Part shown: piece after piece, positions 1 through 6,517 of the stretch
How the letters are laid out: every line of letters starts with the position of its first letter
Numbering within the stretch: position 1 is the first letter of the stretch
Assembly: GCA_021812735.1 (NCBI GenBank)
Contig: JAKAMV010000258.1
Span: forward strand, 1-10,596
Direction of reading: 5' to 3'
Length of the DNA: 10,596 nt
Source of the DNA: Chloroflexota bacterium
Lineage (GTDB): Bacteria > Chloroflexota > Limnocylindria > Limnocylindrales > CSP1-4
Notes under the pieces: generated by a model
The model's database searches: none
What the model was told of the DNA's origin: nothing
What the model saw: only the letters and a program-made list of their open reading frames with translations
Made by a program: the position numbers and the translations under genes

Positions 1-98
1 TCGACCGACACCGCGCGGGCCAGGGGCGGCTCGCGCATCAGCGCGGTCACCAGCGCGCTGCCCAGGCGCCCGCCCGCCCCGGTGACGGCGATCCTCAT
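1..98 (-). CDS. rfbD: dTDP-4-dehydrorhamnose reductase, N-terminal fragment (cut by left edge)
   Basis: Only the first 32 or so codons lie in the window. They read MRIAVTGAGGRLGSALVTAL and onward, a start-proximal NAD(P)-binding Rossmann strand with a GxxGxxG glycine motif (TGAGGRLG). This matches the N-terminus of RmlD/RfbD, which reduces dTDP-4-keto-L-rhamnose to dTDP-L-rhamnose in the cytoplasm. So short a fragment could also fit another NAD(P)-dependent sugar epimerase or reductase. The call therefore leans on the context of rfbA and rfbB upstream on the same strand. The ATG at 98-96 has no clear Shine-Dalgarno sequence. It overlaps the TGA of an open frame running through the spacer (ATGA), which may be chance. 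The spacer separating it from rfbB is about 210 bases. Confidence 0.72.
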   Translation of the reverse strand, partial: MRIAVTGAGGRLGSALVTALMREPPLARAVSV

Positions 99-103
99 GG
101 CGC

Positions 104-200
104 GCCGGCGTCGGGCCTCGCGGGGCGCGAGGGAGCGGCGGGGGCCGTGCTGGACCGGGGCGTGCCGGCGTCGTGACCGCCGGCGTCGGGCCTCGCGGGG
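104..200. repeat. 22-bp perfect direct repeat in the rfbB-rfbD spacer
   Basis: The 22 bases at 104-125, beginning GCCGGCGTCGGG, are repeated exactly at 179-200, 75 bases apart. A partial third copy (CGTGCCGGCGTCG) lies near 161-173. The right-hand part of the same spacer holds the 36-bp tandem repeat. The function is unknown. The repeats could reflect slippage-driven expansion between operon genes or a processed linker in the mRNA. Confidence 0.8.
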
Positions 201-244
201 TAAGCGGGGCACTCGCCGGTCGCGGCGCCCTGGGCGTGCAGGGC

Positions 245-308
245 ACCGCCGAACCGCCTGGCGACCCCGGCGTGCCGGGGACCGCCGAACCTCCTGGCGA
301 CTCCGGCG
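245..308. repeat. 36-bp-period tandem repeat just after the rfbB stop
   Basis: A 28-base unit at 245-272 recurs at 281-308 with two mismatches, giving a period of 36 bases (12 codons). The array starts within two bases of the rfbB stop codon and lies in the rfbB-rfbD spacer. A period divisible by three leaves several frames open, so coding-like frames across it carry little weight. Confidence 0.8.
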
Positions 309-309
309 C

Positions 310-1521
310 TCACGGCGTGCCCGGCTCGTGCGGAGTGCTGCCGGCCAGGCGCGCCCCGTACTGCCGCGCGTAGTAGCCGCGCCACTCCCCGGCCTTCAGC
401 GGGCGCCACCACTCGGGATGGTCGCGATACCAGCGCACGGTGGCGGCGAGCCCCTCCTCCAGGGGCACCTGCGCCGACCAGCCGAGGGCCGCGATTCGCG
501 CGCCATCCATGTGGTAGCGCCGATCGTGGCCGGGCCGGTCGGCCACGTGGCGGATGAGCGCCTCGGAACGCCCGAGCTCGGCGAGGATCCGGCGCGTCAG
601 CTCGAGGTTGGCGAGCTCGGCCGCGCCGGGCACGTTATAGACGGCGCCCGGCTCGCCCCGGCGCAGCACCAGGTCGATGGCCGCCGCGTGGTCGTCCACG
701 TGGAGCCAGTCGCGCCGCTGCAGGCCGTCGCCGTAGAGCGGGAGCGCGAGCCCATCGATCGCGTTGGTGACGAAGAGCGGGACTACCTTCTCGGGGTACT
801 GGTAGGGCCCGTAGGTGTTGGCGCCGCGCGTGATCACCGCGTCGATCCCGTGGGTCACCACGTAGCTGCCGACGAGCAGGTCACCGGCCGCCTTGGCCGC
901 CGCGTAGGGGCTGCGCGGGCGCAGCGGGTCGGCCTCGGTGCTGGCGCCCTCCGGGACCTCGCCGTAGACCTCGTCGGTGGAGACCTGCAGGAAGCGGACC
1001 GGGTGATCGGCGCGCCGGACGGCCTCGAGCAGGACGTGGATGCCGAGGACCCCGGTGCGCAGGAACGCGGTGGGGTCCGCGATGCTGCGATCGACGTGCG
1101 ACTCGGCGGCGAAGTTGACGACCGCGTCGGCGCCGGCGACGAGCGGGGCGACCGCGAGAGGGTCGGCGATGTCCCCCACCACCAGCCGGAACCGGCCGGC
1201 CTGCCCCAGGTCGGCCTCGCACGGCGCCAGGTTGGCGGGATTGCCGGCGTAGGTCAGCTTGTCGAGGACGGTGACGCTGACCTCGGGGTCGCTGTGCAGC
1301 AGGTTGCGCACGAAGGCGCTGCCGATGAACCCGGCGCCGCCGGTGACGAGGATCGAGCGGAAGACGCGATGGCCGTCCCGGACGCGGCGCGTGGCCGGGT
1401 GCGCCCGGAGGCGGGCGCGGGGAGCGGAGTCGGCCTCCGCCTCGCGGGCCGACGCGGCGAGGGTGCGGCTCGCGGGCCGGGCGGGGGCGAGCACGCGACC
1501 CTGACTGGCGGCGGGGTTCAC
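310..1521 (-). CDS. rfbB: dTDP-glucose 4,6-dehydratase, with N-terminal extension
   Basis: Converts dTDP-glucose to dTDP-4-keto-6-deoxyglucose, the second step of dTDP-L-rhamnose synthesis; cytoplasmic and NAD-dependent. The 403-residue product shows the family hallmarks. These are the Rossmann motif TGGAGFIGS (60-68), the catalytic STDEVYG (181-187, Thr-Asp-Glu at 182-184), YAAAK (Tyr206, Lys210), GPYQYPEKVVPLF (238-250), YGDGLQRRDWLHVDDH (263-278) and RPGHDRRY (329-336). Because the Rossmann core begins at about residue 56, the protein has some 54 extra Ala/Arg-rich residues before the usual RmlB start. No ATG, GTG or TTG occurs in frame close to the core. The GTG at 1521 overlaps the rfbA TGA as GTGA, suggesting coupled translation. 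A second GTG at 1494, preceded by AGGG, is an alternative start that would still leave about 45 extra residues. Function is secure; the exact start is not. Confidence 0.93.
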   Translation of the reverse strand: MNPAASQGRVLAPARPASRTLAASAREAEADSAPRARLRAHPATRRVRDGHRVFRSILVTGGAGFIGSAFVRNLLHSDPEVSVTVLDKLTYAGNPANLAPCEADLGQAGRFRLVVGDIADPLAVAPLVAGADAVVNFAAESHVDRSIADPTAFLRTGVLGIHVLLEAVRRADHPVRFLQVSTDEVYGEVPEGASTEADPLRPRSPYAAAKAAGDLLVGSYVVTHGIDAVITRGANTYGPYQYPEKVVPLFVTNAIDGLALPLYGDGLQRRDWLHVDDHAAAIDLVLRRGEPGAVYNVPGAAELANLELTRRILAELGRSEALIRHVADRPGHDRRYHMDGARIAALGWSAQVPLEEGLAATVRWYRDHPEWWRPLKAGEWRGYYARQYGARLAGSTPHEPGTP

Positions 1522-2315
1522 CGCGGGCCGTCCACGCCGAGCGGGGGCCCGAGCACGCCGGCCGCGGCATCCTCGGCCGCCAGGCGGGCCGCCGCCATCA
1601 GCGACTCGACCGTCCCGGCATCGGTCCAGCGCCCCTCGTAGCGGCGCCAGAAGAGGCCGCCCGCGCGCAGGTAGTGGTTGAGCACGTCGGTGATCTCGAA
1701 CTCGCCGCGCGCCGACGGCTGGAGCTGCTCGATCACCCCGAAGACGTCGGGCCGCAGGAAGTAGACCCCGATCGGGATGAAGTGCGACTTCGGGTGCGCC
1801 GGCTTCTCCTCGAAGCCCACCAGCACGTCGTCGTCGCGGGTGCCGTCGGCCGCCGAGCCGTCCGGGCGACGGAACTCGGCCACCCCGAAGCGGCGCGGGT
1901 CCGGCACCTCGTAGAGCAGCGTGCCGGCCGCGTACGGGCTCGTCTCGAACGCGGCTGCCGCCTCCGCCAGCGGCTCGCCCAGCAGCACGTTGTCGCCGAG
2001 CACCGTGCAGAAGGCGTCGTCGCCGACGAACCGGCGGGCGAGGCCGATGGCGTGGGCGATCCCGAGCGCGCCGCGCTGGAAGCGATAGGTCAGGTCGAGC
2101 CCGAAGGCATGGCCGTCGGCGAGCAGTTCCACGATGTCGCCCACGCTCTTGCCGCCCACGACCACCAGCACGTCGCGGATCCCCATCCCGGCCAGCGTCG
2201 CGATGGGGTAGTCGATCATGGGCCGGTCGAAGACGGGCAGCAGGTGCTTGTTGGTGACGAGCGTCAGGGGGTAGAGGCGCGTCGCCGTCCCGCCTGCCAG
2301 CACGAGGCCCTTCAT
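1518..2315 (-). CDS. rfbA: glucose-1-phosphate thymidylyltransferase (short RmlA type)
   Basis: Couples glucose-1-phosphate with dTTP to give dTDP-glucose, the first step of dTDP-rhamnose synthesis. The 265-residue protein begins MKGLVLAGGTATRLYPLT, the nucleotide-binding signature with the catalytic Arg, followed by TNKHLLPV with the conserved Lys23. Further family motifs are LGDNVLLG (106-113, metal-binding Asp108), FEEKP (168-172, Lys171 for sugar phosphate), RGEFEITDV (203-211) and WTDAGT (230-235, second metal Asp232). It is some 25 residues shorter than classical RmlA of about 290 residues, lacking the usual C-terminal helices. This resembles the short TNKHLLPV-type thymidylyltransferases. 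The ATG at 2315 has no strong Shine-Dalgarno. Its TGA overlaps the rfbB GTG. It lies 112 bases after the pilin cassette on the same strand, so it may have its own weak promoter or be read through. Confidence 0.92.
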   Translation of the reverse strand: MKGLVLAGGTATRLYPLTLVTNKHLLPVFDRPMIDYPIATLAGMGIRDVLVVVGGKSVGDIVELLADGHAFGLDLTYRFQRGALGIAHAIGLARRFVGDDAFCTVLGDNVLLGEPLAEAAAAFETSPYAAGTLLYEVPDPRRFGVAEFRRPDGSAADGTRDDDVLVGFEEKPAHPKSHFIPIGVYFLRPDVFGVIEQLQPSARGEFEITDVLNHYLRAGGLFWRRYEGRWTDAGTVESLMAAARLAAEDAAAGVLGPPLGVDGPR

Positions 2316-2346
2316 CGCACGGAAGGGTAGCAGGGGCTGCCCTGAA

Positions 2347-2371
2347 CGGGCGGCTGGTGCCCGGCCGCCCG
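2347..2371 (-). terminator. GC-rich hairpin between tadG-like gene and rfbA, possible terminator or attenuator
   Basis: CGGGCGGC at 2347-2354 pairs perfectly with GCCGCCCG at 2364-2371, an 8-bp stem with a 9-base loop. It lies about 57 bases past the stop of the tadG-like gene and about 30 bases before rfbA. Read on the minus strand it is followed by only two T residues, so it is not a textbook intrinsic terminator and may merely slow transcription between the two blocks. Confidence 0.4.
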
Positions 2372-2427
2372 CGCTTTGATGACAGCAGTCGGCCTGATGG
2401 CGACGGCCATCCGACCCGACCGGCGTC

Positions 2428-3672
2428 CTACTTGATCAGCTGCACGCCCATGGCTGCCGGGCCGTTCGACGTCGTGCCCGCGACGACCTCGCCGGATTGG
2501 ATCCGCTTGACGAACCACCCCTTGAGGCAACCGGTGGCACCGTTACCGCCGACAGCGGGAGCGCCGGGGGCCGAGTTGCAGGCCGGGAAGTTGTTGCCGG
2601 CGATGTAGGCATGGTCCAGCAGGAACGCGGTGAACTGCGGGATGTGGTAGTAGGTGTTGTTCCCGACGCCCGGCGTCGTGCAGGCAGTCAGGTCCGTGCT
2701 TGACGGTTGCGTCTTGCAGGTGCCATCAAACATGGGCAGCAGGATGATCTGGCCGTCGTACGTGTTCATCGCCGTGTCCACGTTGTTGGCGTTGCCGGTC
2801 TTGGTCTGCAGCCACAGCGGGAGCGTGAAGGCCTGCGTGGACGGCGTCGTGATCTGACCGCTGAGTGTCGAGCTGCCCCCGAGGTCCAGCCAGCCGACAG
2901 ATCCCGGGCCGGTCTTGCACAACGGGACGATCGCCTCGTTGGAAGCATTCGCGGACGCCTGATCCACGATCGGCCAGGGTTCCTGACCCGGGATCAGGTT
3001 GCTCGACCCGCTGCACGTCGAGATGGTCACGGGGAACGTGACCGGCAGCACCGGAGTTCCGGAGATCCCCACGAGCACGCCGGCCACGGCTGTCGCGCTG
3101 GCGGGCGTCGTGATGTGGGTGAGGCCGATCACGCCCGCGAAGTAGGTGTTGAACGTCCGATCTCCCTGCGTCTGAACACCTGCCGCGCCGGTCGGCACCA
3201 CACCCGCCCCGACGACGGCCGCATCGGTCGGGTCCGTGGTGGTGGCGCCCCCGCTGGTGAGCAGGTTGCCATTGACGTCCGTGTAGTACGCCTGCAGAGA
3301 GCTGAGGTTGTTCTGGGCCCCGCTCGCGGCCGCGCTGACTGCCGTGTTGACTGCCGAGTCCCACTGGGCGTTCGTCCACGTGGGGTTGGAACCGGACATC
3401 TGCTGGACGAGCACCACAGCCCCCGCTTCCGCCGCGGAATCCGCACCGTTCTGCGTCGCTCGCTGCTGCGCCCAGGCGTTGCCGCCGTCGACCACGATGG
3501 CAGCCATGGCGAGCATCCCGACCATGCCCAGCACCACGAGGACGAGCACCTGGCCGTGGTCGCTACGCGCGCGCCTGGCGGGAGCTGCACGGCGGCTCCA
3601 GGAGAGCGTCGTGGAGCGCTGCGTCAATCGGCGGAGACTTAGCAGCGCATTCGGGACTTGCTGCGCATTCAT
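2428..3672 (-). CDS. TadG-like Flp pilus-assembly protein
   Basis: A 414-residue, membrane-anchored surface protein of the Tad (Flp) pilus system. After a basic, cytoplasm-facing N-terminus (residues 1-39, many Arg) comes GQVLVLVVLGMVGMLAMAAIVVDGG (about 40-64). This is the single hydrophobic helix typical of the TadG N-terminal (TadE/G-like) family. AWAQQRATQNGADSAAEAGA follows, as is common in TadG N-terminal domains. The rest is a Ser/Thr/Gly-rich extracellular domain of unknown fold with six Cys residues in its distal half (in STCSG, PLCKT, GTCKT, TACTT, PACNS and TGCLK), able to form disulfides. No VWA domain was recognised, unlike many long TadG proteins. The ATG at 3672 was chosen because it overlaps the upstream tadE stop as ATGA and has AAAGGG about 7 bases before it. 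The frame stays open further upstream, but that part lies over tadE. TadG proteins are thought to anchor or link the pilus to the envelope. Confidence 0.82.
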   Translation of the reverse strand: MNAQQVPNALLSLRRLTQRSTTLSWSRRAAPARRARSDHGQVLVLVVLGMVGMLAMAAIVVDGGNAWAQQRATQNGADSAAEAGAVVLVQQMSGSNPTWTNAQWDSAVNTAVSAAASGAQNNLSSLQAYYTDVNGNLLTSGGATTTDPTDAAVVGAGVVPTGAAGVQTQGDRTFNTYFAGVIGLTHITTPASATAVAGVLVGISGTPVLPVTFPVTISTCSGSSNLIPGQEPWPIVDQASANASNEAIVPLCKTGPGSVGWLDLGGSSTLSGQITTPSTQAFTLPLWLQTKTGNANNVDTAMNTYDGQIILLPMFDGTCKTQPSSTDLTACTTPGVGNNTYYHIPQFTAFLLDHAYIAGNNFPACNSAPGAPAVGGNGATGCLKGWFVKRIQSGEVVAGTTSNGPAAMGVQLIK

Positions 3673-4088
3673 GGATAGACCCTTTCGATGGGCAGGGCAG
3701 ACGTCGACGACAACGTGATCGGCCCGAGCACCGCCGTTATCAGGGGAGTGAGAGGCTGGAACCGGTAGGTGACCGTGGTCGTCACGACGCAGCCGAGCGA
3801 GTACGGAGCATTGCAGGCGTAGTTCGGGGCGGGCACATTGGCCGCCGTGAGCCCCAGCCATGCGATCCGGGGATCGCCGGTCACTGCGGTCTGGATCGCC
3901 GTGACGTTCTGGTCGACGATGGCAACCCGAGCCGCAGTTCGGGCGGCCTCGGACACGGTACCGTAGGCGGAGATCGCCCGGCCCATGTCGACGATGCCGA
4001 GCATGATGGCAATCAGCAGAGGAATGACCAGGGCGAACTCCACGACCGCCTGGCCTCGGGAGCGCCGATCGGACTGAGTGTTCATCAT
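3669..4088 (-). CDS. tadE: TadE-like minor pseudopilin
   Basis: A 139-residue TadE family protein. Basic residues (QSDRRSRG) lead into GQAVVEFALVIPLLIAIMLG, a class III-prepilin-like segment. It has Gly12 followed by Glu at the fifth position (Glu17) and then a hydrophobic helix. This is the pattern expected for processing by the TadV/CpaA prepilin peptidase. The region after the helix (IVDMGRAISAYGTVSEAARTAAR) is the usual amphipathic continuation of TadE, and two Cys residues sit in the external part (YACNAPYSLGC). Length is in the normal TadE range. The ATG at 4088 overlaps the stop of the upstream fusion gene (ATGA), and its own TGA overlaps the next ATG, so all three genes are probably translated in a coupled way. 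TadE proteins are minor subunits thought to help start or cap Flp pilus assembly. Confidence 0.88.
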   Translation of the reverse strand: MMNTQSDRRSRGQAVVEFALVIPLLIAIMLGIVDMGRAISAYGTVSEAARTAARVAIVDQNVTAIQTAVTGDPRIAWLGLTAANVPAPNYACNAPYSLGCVVTTTVTYRFQPLTPLITAVLGPITLSSTSALPIERVYP

Positions 4089-5323
4089 CCGCCGTGCTTA
4101 ACAGAGATGGAGATGCCGCAGGTTGAGTCGACCGTTCCGCCGGTCACCGACTGCCAGTTGATAGCCTTCGCGCCGTTGTAGCCATTCTCGAATTGGACCG
4201 TGGACGTGAATCCCGCCGCAGCCCAGGTGCTCTGGGCGTCAGACTCGAGCACCGAGTTTCCTGAGAAGTTCGGCACGACGCAGCCCACGGTGATGTAGTT
4301 GGTCTGCGTGGTGGTGGCCGAGCTCGTCCCGTTCGAGACGGTCAGGGTCACCGTGTACGTCCCTCCGACGCTGTAGGTGTGGGTGGGGTTCTGGGCCGTG
4401 CTGGTGGTTGGATTGCCGGCCGTGGCGTGAGAGTCACCGAAGTTCCAGCTCCAACTGGTGGGGCCACCCTGCGACTGATCCGTGAACGCCACAGTCACGG
4501 GTGCGGCTCCGCTCGTCGGCGTGCCGGTGAAGGCCGCGATCAGCCCCGTGACCGTCACGGTCACGGGCGTGGCGACGCTCTCGCCGCACACGTTCGTCGC
4601 TGTCATCGCGACGAGATACGTGCCGGCCGAGGCGAAGGTGTGCGTGGGACTCTGGGTTGTCGAAGTCTGGCCATCCCCGAAGTCCCAGCTCCAACCGGTC
4701 GGACTGCCGGTCGAGGTGTCCGTGAACTGCACCGTCAGCGGTGCGCCACCGGAGGTGGGATTGGCCGTGTACGAGGCAGACGGCGCCGTCCCGCTGGTGC
4801 AGTTCGCCGGGGCGACGGCCGCCGTGCCGGTGCGGACTGGGAAATACGCCGTTGCCGACAGGGTCACTGGATTGGGCAACAGCTGACCGAAGCCGGGAAA
4901 CGCGCTCACGATGAGGTTGAAGTTGCACGTCAGGTTCACCTGCGCCTGGTCCCCCAGGTCCGTGCCGTTGGGGAAGGTCGGCGCCGGTGGGGTGGTCGGC
5001 AGCGGGCAATCGGACCCGGCCGCATCGTTCGTGGTGAGCGTTGCGTAGGTGCTGCCCGGTCCGAAGGACGCCGTCGGATACTGCCCCGCGTAGTTGGCGG
5101 CCACCCGGGCTGCGTTGTTGAGCTGCACCCATCCCATGTAGACGCGTCCGAAGTCGGCCACCAGGAGGAGCACGAGTGCCAGGAACGGGAGGACCAGTGC
5201 GAACTCCACGAAGGACTGGCCGGCGGTTGTCGAACGGGTGCGCCGATGCCGGTGCGGGCCCGGCACACGGGGCGAGAGCGGGGCCGATCGGGAAGAGACG
5301 GCCCGGACGTGTCTGCTGCACAT
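4085..5323 (-). CDS. TadE-like pilin fused to two PKD domains and a C-terminal PASTA-like domain
   Basis: A 412-residue modular surface protein, first gene of the minor-pilin cassette. An Arg/His-rich leader (1-34) is followed by AGQSFVEFALVLPFLALVLLLV (34-55), the TadE motif with Glu40 five residues after Gly35, then a TadE continuation (DFGRVYMGWVQLNNAARVAANY). Residues about 80-175 form a TadE-like external region. PKD domain 1 spans roughly 181-259 with WSWDFGDG (211-218) and THTFASAGTY. PKD domain 2 spans roughly 262-347 with WSWNFGDS (291-298) and THTYSVGGTY. The last 65 residues (VVPNFSGN, then DAQSTWAAAGF, QSVTGG and ISISV) follow the layout of a PASTA domain, with two Cys that may pair. 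PKD and PASTA modules usually mediate protein or glycan contacts, so this is likely a pilus tip or adhesin-type minor pilin (inference). The ATG at 5323 has no good Shine-Dalgarno; a GTG at 5266 is an alternative. Confidence 0.85.
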   Translation of the reverse strand: MCSRHVRAVSSRSAPLSPRVPGPHRHRRTRSTTAGQSFVEFALVLPFLALVLLLVADFGRVYMGWVQLNNAARVAANYAGQYPTASFGPGSTYATLTTNDAAGSDCPLPTTPPAPTFPNGTDLGDQAQVNLTCNFNLIVSAFPGFGQLLPNPVTLSATAYFPVRTGTAAVAPANCTSGTAPSASYTANPTSGGAPLTVQFTDTSTGSPTGWSWDFGDGQTSTTQSPTHTFASAGTYLVAMTATNVCGESVATPVTVTVTGLIAAFTGTPTSGAAPVTVAFTDQSQGGPTSWSWNFGDSHATAGNPTTSTAQNPTHTYSVGGTYTVTLTVSNGTSSATTTQTNYITVGCVVPNFSGNSVLESDAQSTWAAAGFTSTVQFENGYNGAKAINWQSVTGGTVDSTCGISISVKHGG

Positions 5324-5738
5324 GCGTGGCAGACTCGGGCCGGGGCCTTAAGGCGAACCTTAACGCTGCCTCGTACCAAGGTCCGCTGCCGTGTATCTGA
5401 TGGTACGGACCGGACGTCCCACGCTTGCCCACCCGCGCTCGCTCGTCCGGCAAGCCCTCGCAGACGGCGAGCGGCCTCGAGCACCGGGCCCGCCGTGCCG
5501 AGCATTGACGCGCGCATGCGCCGACGACAACCTGTGCTGGTTTCCGGACAAGATCCTGGAGGTGCCGGAGTCCGCGTGAGGCCGCGCATCGCTGCATGCC
5601 CGGTTCGGGTGTGCCGGACTTGTCGTGCCCGGCCCATTGACACCGGCCGTCTCCTGCCGCGGAATCGCTCTGTGCCGGCGGCGCCGCGGCGGAGCGCATC
5701 GTCCTCATCCTCAAGGTCAATCGTCCCATGGAGCACGC
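5324..5738. other. Non-coding spacer between divergent pilin cassette and lipoprotein gene
   Basis: About 415 bases without a convincing gene; the short open frames here show no family features. It holds the TTAAGG elements described separately. It also holds two inverted repeats: CGTACCA at 5372-5378 with TGGTACG at 5401-5407, and GCTTGCC at 5423-5429 with GGCAAGC at 5449-5455. Both could form hairpins in a pilin leader or act as protein sites. A TTGACA hexamer at 5637-5642 points toward the lipoprotein gene, but no good -10 hexamer follows at 16-18 bases, so that promoter is unproven. Confidence 0.5.
5346..5363 (-). promoter_or_regulatory. Tandem TTAAGG elements upstream of the pilin cassette, candidate operator
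   Basis: On the minus strand TTAAGG occurs twice with a 12-base period (5363-5358 and 5351-5346). The second copy is embedded in the palindrome GCCTTAAGGC (5345-5354). The pair is an AT-rich island in GC-rich DNA, 23-40 bases before the start codon. Direct repeats at about one helical turn are typical of OmpR/PhoB-type response-regulator sites, but the regulator is not identifiable here. Confidence 0.4.
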
Positions 5739-6470
5739 GTGACAAGGCAGGATCCGATCTCCCGCGGGCGCCCCGACGATGATCGGGCCGCCATGGCACC
5801 GGCCCGTTCATCCGGGCCGGCGCGCCGGCGCGTGCTGCGACGATCAGTCCGGCTTGCCGAGCTCGTCGCGGTAGCGCTCGTGCTGCTCGCGGCCTGCGTC
5901 AGCGGTGCGAGCACGACAGCTCCGCCGAGCGGATCGTCGGCGGCGTCGGGCGTCACGGGCACTCCGGCTGGCGCAGCTGGCTCGCCTGCTCCCGCGTTCA
6001 CGGGCCCCGGTCCGGTTGGCGCGAGTCCGGGTGCCGTGGTCGGAACCACACCGCCCAGCCCGGTCGCGATCGCGTCAGTCGCTTCGATCCCGGCTGCGAC
6101 GACGGCGCCCCCTACGACCAGCCGGACCCCCGCCCCATCGCCGACCCCGACCGCGACAGCCACGCCACGCCCGTCGCCCACCCCGTCGCTGGTCGTCACC
6201 CTCGCCCAGAACGGCTCGACGCTGCACCTGGCGGTGGGGCAGCGCTTCCTGCTCGACCTCGGCGACAGCGCGGTGTGGGCCGTGACCATCGCCGACCCGC
6301 ACGTGCTGGCGCAGGTGCGCGGGGTCGCGCTGCCCCCGGGAGCCCAGGGCGTCTTCGCCGCGCTCGCACGCGGTTCCACCACGCTGAGCGCCATCGGCAG
6401 CCCGCCCTGCGCGTCGGGCATCTGCCCGCTCTTTCGGATCGCGTTCCAGGTCACGATCACGGTCGGCTGA
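5739..6470 (+). CDS. Putative lipoprotein with Pro/Thr-rich stalk and small Ig-like or chagasin-like beta domain
   Basis: A 243-residue exported protein. A basic N-region is followed by a hydrophobic stretch ending in the lipobox LLAAC (Cys53). This predicts cleavage by signal peptidase II and lipid attachment. Residues about 54-150 are a Ser/Thr/Pro/Ala-rich linker that would hold the tail off the membrane. Residues 151-243 form a small domain with VTLAQNGSTLHLAVGQRFLLDL, WAVTIADPHVL, RGSTTLSAIG, a Cys pair (224 and 229, PPCASGIC) and a terminal strand FRIAFQVTITV. The order of strands recalls chagasin (I42) inhibitors and bacterial Ig-like folds, but the chagasin NPTTG loop is absent. Inhibitor activity is therefore only a possibility. 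The GTG at 5739 was chosen for the GGAG five bases upstream; an ATG at 5793 would give a 225-residue protein with a shorter N-region. A sedolisin gene follows on the same strand after about 270 bases. Confidence 0.68.
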   Translation: MTRQDPISRGRPDDDRAAMAPARSSGPARRRVLRRSVRLAELVAVALVLLAACVSGASTTAPPSGSSAASGVTGTPAGAAGSPAPAFTGPGPVGASPGAVVGTTPPSPVAIASVASIPAATTAPPTTSRTPAPSPTPTATATPRPSPTPSLVVTLAQNGSTLHLAVGQRFLLDLGDSAVWAVTIADPHVLAQVRGVALPPGAQGVFAALARGSTTLSAIGSPPCASGICPLFRIAFQVTITVG

Positions 6471-6517
6471 GCCGCGAGGGACGAGTCCTCGGCTCGGGGT
6501 GCGCTCACGCCAGCCGG

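Noticed and set aside
245..308. Possible CRISPR-like or collagen-like repeat
   Set aside because: Only two copies of a unit that fills almost the whole period, with no spacers, and the Gly-Pro-rich translation appears only in an unsupported frame.
82..1641. Plus-strand open frame of 519 codons over the rhamnose genes
   Set aside because: It lies antisense to rfbB and rfbA, is Arg/Gly/Pro-rich without any family motif, and is the typical shadow frame of GC-rich coding DNA.
5391..5579. Small plus-strand frame of 62 codons in the divergent spacer
   Set aside because: No Shine-Dalgarno, no hydrophobic segment or recognisable motif, and competing frames of similar size on both strands.
4379..5782. 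Plus-strand open frame of 467 codons over the pilin fusion gene
   Set aside because: Antisense to a gene with clear TadE, PKD and PASTA motifs; composition is Arg/Gly-rich and no domain is visible.
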